Source of the DNA: Micromonospora sp. WMMD812
GTDB taxonomy: Bacteria > Actinomycetota > Actinomycetes > Mycobacteriales > Micromonosporaceae
Direction: 5' to 3'
Assembly: GCF_027497215.1 (NCBI RefSeq)
Contig: NZ_CP114904.1
Coordinates: 3,928,001 to 3,992,000 of the forward strand
Length of the DNA stretch: 64,000 bases
The translations under genes and the position numbers were made by a program. Below, one piece after another: positions 57,755 through 64,000 of the stretch. The first letter of the stretch is position 1, and each line of letters opens with the position of its first letter. Below the pieces are notes generated by a model. That model saw only the letters and a list, made by a program, of their open reading frames with translations, did no database searches and was not told the origin of the DNA.

Positions 57755-59131
57755 TCAGCGGCTGGCCAGGCGTCGGCTGCGCCAGCGGCGGACCAGGAGG
57801 AACAGCGGGACGACCACCGCCGCCGCACCGACCAGCCCGAGGGCGACCAGCCAGAACGGCAGCGGGCCGTACTCGGGGCGGCCGGACTCGCGTACCGCGC
57901 CGTCGACCGCGAGGTCGGCGGCGACGGACAGCTCCGTGATGCCGGCCGGCGTGCGGAAGAGCACCTCCGGCGCCGAGGCGCCCCGCCGCAGCAGCACCAG
58001 CTCGACCGCGTCGGTGCCCGGCTCGTGGTAGGGACCCCAGGCGATGTCGTGGTCCTCCGGCTGGTCCACCGCGTCCGGGCCGGGCACCCCCACCAACGCC
58101 ACCGCCTCGTCCGCCGAACGCCAGCCGAGCACCTGGACGTACGAGCGGGAGCGCAGCTCCGGGAAGGCCGGCGCGGTCCGCGGGGCGGTGTCGGTGACGG
58201 ACCGGGTCACCAGCCGCCAGGTGCGCGGGTACGACGGCACCGGGCAGTCGGTGCAGCGGGAGCGCTCCACCACGGCCACCGACCCGCCGTCCGGGGACCA
58301 GGACCCGGCGCCGGCGAGCCGTCCGCCGGCCAGCGGCAGCCGCCGGTACGGCTCGGCGGTGCGGTCGGCGCCCGCGTCGGCGATGCGGGTCAGCCACACC
58401 TCGTCACGGACCTGGAGGGCCAGCACCTCGCCGTCGGGCGAAAGCGCCGCGGTGCGTCCCGGCGGGATCCAGGCGTTGCCGACCGGTACCCGCAGCACGT
58501 CGGTCCGGCGCTCCCGGTCGTACACGCCGACATACGGGGTGGCGTACGTGTTCGGCGGGGTGAACGTGGCGTCCTCGTCGGCGTAGGCCAGTCGGACACC
58601 GTCCGGCGCGAACGCGAGCGGGTAGCCGTCCACGGCGTCCGGAGTGGGCCGTCCGGACGTCAGGTCGAGCAGTCCGGTGCCGGTCCAGGCGTACCGGCCG
58701 TCCGGGGAGAGCAACGTGTCGAAGCCGGCGGTCGTGTAGGCGCCGTCCAGCACCCGGTACCGGTCGGCGTCGGCGGCCACCACGCCCTGCCGGGTCTCGT
58801 TCCAGCCGGTGCGGACGGCCGGGCCGCCGAAGAGCATCGCCGCGGCGCCCGGGGCCGAGTCGTGCACCGTGGCGGTGCGCAGCGGCGGGGCGACGAGCCG
58901 GGTGGGCAGCCCGGGGGCGTCGAGACGCGGCACCGCGGGCGCCGGCAGCGGGGGCGGTCGCAGCGCGTACCCGGTGGCGATCAGCAGGACCAGGACGGCG
59001 AGCGCCCCGGCCGCGGCGGCCCGGCGACGTCGGTGCCGGCGGCGGGCGGCGTCGAAGAGCGCGTCCGGTACGGCGGCGGGCGGCACCCCGTCCGCCAGGT
59101 GGCGCAACGCCTCGGTCAGTCTCGTCGTCAC
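57755..59131 (-). CDS. Membrane beta-propeller-like partner of the second SigE-type sigma factor
   Basis: The 458-residue protein has a short cytoplasmic N-terminus (TRLTEALRHLADGVPPAAVPDALFDAARRRHRRRR), one helix (AAAGALAVLVLLIATGYAL), a large extracytoplasmic region of TolB/WD40-like repeats (TLLSPDGRYAWTGTG, AFAPDGVRLAYADED, AALSPDGEVLALQV, SWSPDGGSVAVVE) and a second helix near the C-terminus (PFWLVALGLVGAAAVVVPLFLLV) with an Arg-rich tail. Its GTG overlaps the sigma gene stop (GTGA, 59128-59131). It is the probable regulator of that sigma factor, by context. Confidence 0.8.
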   Translation of the reverse strand: MTTRLTEALRHLADGVPPAAVPDALFDAARRRHRRRRAAAAGALAVLVLLIATGYALRPPPLPAPAVPRLDAPGLPTRLVAPPLRTATVHDSAPGAAAMLFGGPAVRTGWNETRQGVVAADADRYRVLDGAYTTAGFDTLLSPDGRYAWTGTGLLDLTSGRPTPDAVDGYPLAFAPDGVRLAYADEDATFTPPNTYATPYVGVYDRERRTDVLRVPVGNAWIPPGRTAALSPDGEVLALQVRDEVWLTRIADAGADRTAEPYRRLPLAGGRLAGAGSWSPDGGSVAVVERSRCTDCPVPSYPRTWRLVTRSVTDTAPRTAPAFPELRSRSYVQVLGWRSADEAVALVGVPGPDAVDQPEDHDIAWGPYHEPGTDAVELVLLRRGASAPEVLFRTPAGITELSVAADLAVDGAVRESGRPEYGPLPFWLVALGLVGAAAVVVPLFLLVRRWRSRRLASR

Positions 59132-59655
59132 CGCTTCACCTCCGCCGGGGTTCCGCCGACCAACTCGGCCAGCTCGGGGGCGAGGACGCGCAGCCGGGCG
59201 AGGGCGTGCCGGGTCTGGCTCTTGACGGTGCCGACCTGGCAGCCGAGCAGCGCCGCGGTTTCCGACTCGGAGCGGTCCTCGTAGTACCGCAGCACCAGCA
59301 CCGCGCGCTGCCGTGCGGTCAGCCGGGCGAGCGCCCCGCGCAGCACCAGCCGCAGGTCGGCGTCCTCGCCGGTGCGGGCCGTCCGGTCCGGCACGACCGG
59401 CGCGAGCTGTTCCGGCGGACGCGCGCGGCGCCACCGCCACCAGCTCGCCGCCTGGGTGCAGAGCACCCGGCGCAGGTACGCGCCCGGATCGTCGATCCGC
59501 TCCCAGCGCACCGCGACGCGGGCCAGTGACGTCTGCACCAGGTCCTCGGCGTGGTGCCGGTCGCCGGTCAGCAGGTACGCGAACCTGGTCAGCCCGGCGA
59601 TCTCGGCCCGCACGAACTCGGCGAAGCCGATCCGGGCCCGGTCCTCAGTCGTCAC
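59128..59655 (-). CDS. SigE-family ECF sigma factor
   Basis: The 175-residue sigma factor shows region 2 (FAEFVRAEIAGLTRFAYLLTGDRHHAEDLVQTSLARVAVRW) and region 4 (LTARQRAVLVLRYYEDRSESETAALLGCQVGTVKSQTRHALARL), the build of the actinobacterial SigE family. GAGGAGG before GTG 59655 decides the start. Unlike the sigma factor at 28.2 kb it has no long C-terminal tail. It overlaps the gene for its membrane partner by four bases, the same layout as the first pair. Confidence 0.92.
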   Translation of the reverse strand: MTTEDRARIGFAEFVRAEIAGLTRFAYLLTGDRHHAEDLVQTSLARVAVRWERIDDPGAYLRRVLCTQAASWWRWRRARPPEQLAPVVPDRTARTGEDADLRLVLRGALARLTARQRAVLVLRYYEDRSESETAALLGCQVGTVKSQTRHALARLRVLAPELAELVGGTPAEVKR

Positions 59656-59721
59656 GTCGCCCCTCCTCACCCGCACAGACGCCGAGCGGACCCGCTGTGG
59701 AGGGAACCGTACCGGTGCCGG

Positions 59722-61926
59722 CTAGTGGTCGAGGTGCACCGGCAGGTTGGTCACCACCACGCCAGGCAGCGGACGCAGGGCGCGGCGCAGCCGCTGCTCG
59801 GTCCGGCTGTGCAGCGGCCGGTGCCACCGGCTGCGGACCACCACCTCGGGCACGACCACGGTGAGCAGCACCTCGGGCCGGGTGGTGTGCAGAGCCTCCA
59901 GGTAGTGGGCGAGCGGCCCGATCACGGCCCGGTACGGCGACACGATCGTCTCCAGCCGCACGTGGTCGCCCCAGGCCCGCCACTGTTCACGGAACCGGTC
60001 CGCCTCGGGGTCCTCGGGCGCGATGTGGACGGCGAGGGTCGGCTGGCCGAGCGAGACCGCGTACGCGAGGGCCCGCAGCGCGGCGCGGTTCAGGCGGGCG
60101 ACCGGCACGACCACCAGGTGTCGTACCTGCTGCGGGAGTTCCTGGGCCTCGCCCGGCGCACCCGGTTCGGCCGCGCCGGGCAGCGGCGCCGGGGCGGTGG
60201 CCGGCCCGGGGCCGTCCGGCGACGGGTGCAGCGCCAGCGACCGGTTCAGCATCCGGTAGTGCCGGTGGATGGCCAGCGACAGCAGGACGAGCAGCGGCAC
60301 GGCGAGCACCACCACCCAGGCGCCCTCGGTGAACTTGCTGAACGCGGCGGTCACCAGGACCAATCCGGACAGGGTGCCGCCGACGGCGTTCACGACCGCC
60401 CGGCGGCGCCACCCCCGCCCGCGCCGCCGGTGCCAGTGCACCACCATGCCGGCCTGGGAGAGGGTGAAGGCGAGGAAGACCCCGACCGCGTAGAGCGGAA
60501 TCAGCGACTCGGTGTAGCCGCGGAACGCCACGAAGACCACGCCGGCCGCGAGCGCTAGCGCGACCAGGCCGTCGCTGAAGGCCAGCCGGTCGCCCATGTG
60601 CAGGAACCGCCGCGGGGCGTGACCGGCCCGGGCCATGAAGAACAGCAGCCGGGGAAAGCCGGCGAACGCGGTGTTCGCGGCCAGCAGCAGGATCAGCGCT
60701 GTGGTCGCCTGCACGATGCCGTACCAGGGTCCGGCCGGGAAGGTGGCTCGGGCCAGCTGGGACAACAGCGTCGCCTCCGGGGTGGGCACCAGCCCGTTGA
60801 GGTGGATCAGCACGGTGAGCCCCACGAAGAGCAGCACCAGCATCCCGACCATCCAGCCGAGGGTCGTGCGGGCGTTGCGCCACTCCGGCGGACGGAACGC
60901 CGGCACCGCGTTCGAGACGGCCTCGATGCCGGTCATCGACACCGCGCCCGAGGCGAAGGCCCGCAACACCAGCAGCAGGCCCACCCCCTCGACGACCGGC
61001 ACCGGCGGCGGCGCGACCGGGGCGAAATCCCGTGCGCCCGCGCGGGCATAGCCGACCACGAGCACCGCCAGCAGCGCGAAGACGAAGGCGTACGTGGGCC
61101 AGACGAAGAGGTTGCCCGCGGCCCGTACGCCGCGCAGGTTGCCGGCGAGCAGGACGGCGATGGTCAGCACCCCGAGCGGCACGGCGAACTCGGCCAGCCG
61201 GGGCATCGCCGAGGTCACCGCGTGCACCCCGGCCGCCACCGAGACCGCCACGGTGAGCACGTAGTCCACCATCAGGCCGGCCGCCGCGGCGAGCCCCGGC
61301 CGGGCACCGAGGTTGTCGGTGGCCACCACGTACGAACCGGCGCCGTGCGGGTAGGCGACCACGGTCTGCCGGTAGGAGAGGCCGACGGCGACCATGAGCA
61401 CGGCCAGCACGGCGGCGAGCGGCAGCGACAGTCCGAGCGCGCCGCTGCCGGCCAGCACCAGCACGGCCAGCATCGCCTCCGGCCCGTAGGCCACCGAGCT
61501 GAGCAGGTCGGAGGAGAGCACCGGGAGGGCCACCAGCTTCCGCATCCGCTCGTAAAGCACCGCCGTACTCCGCAACGGCGGCCCGAAGAGCGCTCGCCGG
61601 AGCCGGCCCAGCTCCCGGCCGAGCCGGGTCCCCGGCACGTTCGCCGGCTCGGTCGCGACCAGCTCGCCGGGCTCGCCCACCTGGAACATCGCGATCGGAG
61701 CGAGGCGGCCGAACCGGCCGGGAGCGGGCTCGCCGGGGTGCCGACGCAGGGTGGGATCGATCGGCAGGTCGCCGGAGGGCCGGGACGGTCCGGCCGCCCG
61801 CCACTGCTCGCCGATCCGGCGCAGCGCCCCCAGTTCCTGCTCGTCGAGCGGCGGGAACTCGGCCGAGGGTGTGACGACCGTCCCCGGCTCGCCCTTCTCG
61901 TCAGCTCCGCCGTCGCGCCGCCCCAT
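59722..61926 (-). CDS. APC superfamily permease with soluble C-terminal domain
   Basis: The 734-residue protein has a cytoplasmic N-terminus of about 145 residues, then twelve or so helices beginning SDLLSSVAYGPEAMLAVLVLAG and AVGLSYRQTVVAYPHGAGSYVVA. SGAVSMTGIEAVSNAVPAFRPPEW and ANTAFAGFPRLLFFMARAGHAPR are typical of the APC/KUP-like amino acid permease group. The last 200 residues are soluble, with VVVPVARLNRAALRALAYAVSLGQPTLAVHI as a USP-like alpha/beta unit. Members related to KimA carry potassium; others carry amino acids, so the substrate is open. AGGAAGG precedes ATG 61926. Confidence 0.85.
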   Translation of the reverse strand: MGRRDGGADEKGEPGTVVTPSAEFPPLDEQELGALRRIGEQWRAAGPSRPSGDLPIDPTLRRHPGEPAPGRFGRLAPIAMFQVGEPGELVATEPANVPGTRLGRELGRLRRALFGPPLRSTAVLYERMRKLVALPVLSSDLLSSVAYGPEAMLAVLVLAGSGALGLSLPLAAVLAVLMVAVGLSYRQTVVAYPHGAGSYVVATDNLGARPGLAAAAGLMVDYVLTVAVSVAAGVHAVTSAMPRLAEFAVPLGVLTIAVLLAGNLRGVRAAGNLFVWPTYAFVFALLAVLVVGYARAGARDFAPVAPPPVPVVEGVGLLLVLRAFASGAVSMTGIEAVSNAVPAFRPPEWRNARTTLGWMVGMLVLLFVGLTVLIHLNGLVPTPEATLLSQLARATFPAGPWYGIVQATTALILLLAANTAFAGFPRLLFFMARAGHAPRRFLHMGDRLAFSDGLVALALAAGVVFVAFRGYTESLIPLYAVGVFLAFTLSQAGMVVHWHRRRGRGWRRRAVVNAVGGTLSGLVLVTAAFSKFTEGAWVVVLAVPLLVLLSLAIHRHYRMLNRSLALHPSPDGPGPATAPAPLPGAAEPGAPGEAQELPQQVRHLVVVPVARLNRAALRALAYAVSLGQPTLAVHIAPEDPEADRFREQWRAWGDHVRLETIVSPYRAVIGPLAHYLEALHTTRPEVLLTVVVPEVVVRSRWHRPLHSRTEQRLRRALRPLPGVVVTNLPVHLDH

Positions 61927-62085
61927 CCCCGCCTTCCTCGCGCCTGCCTCCCCCCGCACTGTCACCGAAAGCGCACCGTCCGGTGGCGGAATGACGACTC
62001 TTCGGCGGGAAAGTGCTCCTCCCGAGGCCGAGCCGAGTCGGTCGGGGGTGCGTGGCGGGTCAGCGGGGGCGACCACGCCGGTGGG

Positions 62086-63036
62086 TCAGTCCGAGGCCGC
62101 GGCGGCGTCCGCGGGGACCGGCCCGGTGCGACGGCCGGCGCGGGCGCCGCCGAGCACCACCACGGCCACCCCGGCAAGCAGCAGCGCCAGGCCGGGCAGG
62201 GCGAGCGGACGCGGCAACTGGCGGAGCCAGACCCAGCCGATCAGGGCAGCCCCCGGCGCCTCCAGCAGGACCAGCACGCTGACCGTGGTCGCGGAGACCC
62301 GACGCAGCGCGTAGTTGAACATCGAGTGTCCGAGCAGCTGGGCGCCCGCCACCAGGGCGAGGATGGCCAGCCAGGTCCGGCCGTCGAAGCCGGTGAGCCG
62401 CACCCCTCCGACCAGGCAGACGCCCAGCAGGATCAGCGCGCAGACGCCGTAGCAGATGGTCGTGTACGTGGTGGTACTGATGCTGGCCCGGGCCCGCTCC
62501 CCGAACGCGGTGTAGACGGCGGCGAACATCCCGCCGGCCACCGCCAGCAGGTCGCCGGCGAACGCGCGCCCGGACGCGGCGAAGTCGGCGCCGGTGGCGA
62601 CGACGGCGCCGGCCACCGCCACCCCGATGCCGGCCCAGACCACCACCGGGAGCCGGCGCCCCTGGGCGCGGGCGATCAGCCCCTGCCAGACCGGCTGGGT
62701 CGCGCCCAGGGCCGTGGCGGCCGCGACCGAGGTGAGCTGGGCGCTCGGCATCCACGTCGCGAAGTGGGCGGCCAACGCGACGCCGGACAGCACGCAGTAC
62801 CAGCCCTCGCGCCGCCCCGCGCCCACGGTCAGCGCCCGGAACTCGGCGCGACGCCGGGCGGCCGAGAACGGGCCGAGCACGGCGACCGACAGCATGTTGC
62901 GCCAGAACGCGATCGCCAGCGCCGGGGCGGCCGCGAAGGCGACCAGCGGCGCGGACGACGAGACGGCGACGACGGCGAGGGCCACCGCGCCGGTGGTCAC
63001 CGGATCGAGCGGCGGGCGGTGCTGAGGGAGTGACAC
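62086..63036 (-). CDS. EamA-family (DMT) transporter
   Basis: The 316-residue protein has ten helices in two repeats of the EamA domain. The first repeat shows AFAAAPALAIAFWRNMLSVAVLGPF and LAAHFATWMPSAQLTSVAAATALGATQPVW; the second shows LGHSMFNYALRRVSATTVSVLVLLEAPGAALIGWVWL. Members export metabolites or amino acids. GTG 63036 with GAGGA upstream is preferred over the TTG at 63045. It stands 159 bases below the permease gene on the same strand and is divergent from the HAD hydrolase gene. Confidence 0.9.
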   Translation of the reverse strand: MSLPQHRPPLDPVTTGAVALAVVAVSSSAPLVAFAAAPALAIAFWRNMLSVAVLGPFSAARRRAEFRALTVGAGRREGWYCVLSGVALAAHFATWMPSAQLTSVAAATALGATQPVWQGLIARAQGRRLPVVVWAGIGVAVAGAVVATGADFAASGRAFAGDLLAVAGGMFAAVYTAFGERARASISTTTYTTICYGVCALILLGVCLVGGVRLTGFDGRTWLAILALVAGAQLLGHSMFNYALRRVSATTVSVLVLLEAPGAALIGWVWLRQLPRPLALPGLALLLAGVAVVVLGGARAGRRTGPVPADAAAASD

Positions 63037-63139
63037 GGAGAGCAATCCTCACATGCGCCGGGCCACCACGGACCGTCAACGCTCGGTTACGATCATGCGG
63101 TCCGCGCCGGCGACACCCCACGCCCGGAGGCGCTCCCCC

Positions 63140-64000
63140 ATGCCCAGGTACCAGGCCGTACTCTTCGACTTCTTCGGCACCCTGACGTCGTCCGTCCAAC
63201 GTGGCGAGGCCCACCACGGCACGGCCGAGCTGCTGGGCTGCTCCCTCGACACGCTCACCGACGTGCTCAACCGGACGTTCTACCAGCGGGCCACCGGGCA
63301 GCTCGGCAACGCCGAGGCGACCCTGCGTTGGGTCTGCGCGCAGGCGGGTGTGCACCCGTCGCCAGCCGCGGTACGGGCGGCGGTGGTGTCCCGCCACCGG
63401 GCGGTACGCGCGGACACCCGGCTGCGCCCCGACGCGGCGCCGACACTGGCCGCGCTGCGCGCGCGGGGTCTGCGCACCGGGCTGATCAGCGACTGCACCC
63501 ACGAGCTGCCGGCGTTCCTCCCGCAGCTGTCGATCGACCCGCTGCTCGACGCCCGGGTCTTCTCGGTGCAGGTGGGGCGGTGCAAGCCGGACCGGGCGCT
63601 CTACCTGGCGGCGTGCCGCCGGCTCGGCATCGCCCCGGAGAGCTGCCTCTACGTTGGCGACGGTGGCAGCCAGGAGCTGACGGGGGCGGAGCGGGTGGGG
63701 ATGAGCGCGGCCCGGCTGGCGGCTCCCGACCTCGCCGAACACATGGTCTTCAACGCCGACCTGGACTGGACCGGCCCGGTCCTGGGCTCACTTCTCGACG
63801 TGGTCGACCTGGTCGACGCCGCGGCGACCTCAGCGGTCAGCGAAGGCGAGCGGGCGGCGGGCGCGGCGGCGACGGTCAGCGGCGGCGCACCCGGTGCAGC
63901 CGGAACGGCCGACGAGTCGCCCGCACCGCCAGCGACTCCCGGGGCGGCTCGGCCAGCGATCCGGTGGGGAGCGCGTCGCCGGCGAGCGGCTCGCCAGCCG
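63140..64000 (+). CDS. HAD-superfamily hydrolase (3' end beyond the window)
   Basis: The product opens MPRYQAVLFDFFGTLTSS with the catalytic Asp of motif I. Other motifs are LRTGLISDCTHELPAF (motif II, Ser), VGRCKPDRALYLAAC (motif III, Lys) and CLYVGDGGSQELTGA (motif IV). The helical cap is between residues 15 and 90, as in haloacid dehalogenase-like phosphatases. GGAGG lies nine bases before ATG 63140. The domain ends near residue 235 (about 63840), yet the frame stays open to the window edge with weakening codon use over the end of an opposite gene, so the real stop is uncertain. Confidence 0.82.
   Translation, partial: MPRYQAVLFDFFGTLTSSVQRGEAHHGTAELLGCSLDTLTDVLNRTFYQRATGQLGNAEATLRWVCAQAGVHPSPAAVRAAVVSRHRAVRADTRLRPDAAPTLAALRARGLRTGLISDCTHELPAFLPQLSIDPLLDARVFSVQVGRCKPDRALYLAACRRLGIAPESCLYVGDGGSQELTGAERVGMSAARLAAPDLAEHMVFNADLDWTGPVLGSLLDVVDLVDAAATSAVSEGERAAGAAATVSGGAPGAAGTADESPAPPATPGAARPAIRWGARRRRAARQP
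63876..64000 (-). CDS. C-terminal end of an unidentified minus-strand gene (partial)
   Basis: The minus strand from the window edge to TGA at 63876-63878 encodes about 40 residues ending PFRLHRVRRR. Nearly all third positions are G or C, unlike the plus-strand frame over the same bases. The short Arg-rich end gives no family. It converges with, and overlaps the open tail of, the HAD hydrolase gene. Confidence 0.45.
   Translation of the reverse strand, partial: AGEPLAGDALPTGSLAEPPRESLAVRATRRPFRLHRVRRR

Overview
The window is 64 kb of very high-GC chromosome with strong G/C preference at third codon positions, frequent GTG starts and 4-base ATGA or GTGA overlaps between co-directional genes. 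The gene content (gephyrin-like Glp with its receptor GlpR/SepX, two SigE-type sigma factors with membrane partners, a conservon, an iniBAC-like dynamin locus, DUF4190 proteins, MpaB and FmdB) points to a filamentous actinobacterium, most likely Micromonosporaceae (Micromonospora or a close relative). This assignment is inferred from family content; no 16S gene is present.

Layout. 0-10.9 kb: end of a protein O-mannosyltransferase, a membrane-anchored VWA protein with a coupled secreted partner, a phosphopantetheinyl transferase, a FAD monooxygenase, small stress and regulatory genes, and a TetR gene divergent from a membrane protein plus NmrA-type reductase. 11.0-12.7 kb: a decayed integrative element in the 3' end of a tRNA-Ala(CGC) gene, with two att copies, an integrase remnant, an IS701-type fragment and a two-gene regulator/membrane cargo. 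12.8-19.5 kb: a minus-strand block of diguanylate cyclase, galU, glp, a GNAT gene and glpR, divergent from 5-FTHF cyclo-ligase. 19.6-32 kb: housekeeping and signalling genes (FmdB, a frameshifted SAF-domain gene preceded by two DnaA boxes, Fur, MpaB, a RecB-like nuclease, MarC, PHP phosphatase, SigE-family sigma with partner, TrmH-type methyltransferase).

32.5-47.5 kb: a MaoC hydratase, a gene-poor stretch with two LacI-type palindromes, thioredoxin, and a large divergent stress-type locus. On the minus strand are iniB-, iniA- and iniC-like genes (two dynamin-like GTPases). On the plus strand is one tightly coupled run: an Hsp70-like ATPase with altered phosphate motif, an ATPase-LuxR regulator, a nitrate-sensing-type histidine kinase, a roadblock protein, a DUF742 protein (conservon CvnA-B-C, with no CvnD GTPase) and a membrane-anchored CBM2-like protein. 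This divergent arrangement is the best candidate for an incompletely described system.

47.5-64 kb: a DCC oxidoreductase; an Rv2578c-type radical SAM protein interrupted by a 340-residue LAGLIDADG intein exactly before the third iron-sulphur cysteine; an acyl-CoA dehydrogenase and a CitE-like lyase that, with the MaoC hydratase, resemble the lower ethylmalonyl-CoA pathway set; two DUF4190 paralogues; SDR enzymes; a GNAT fusion; a second SigE/membrane-partner pair; an APC permease; an EamA transporter; and, cut by the window edge, a HAD hydrolase facing the tail of a minus-strand gene.
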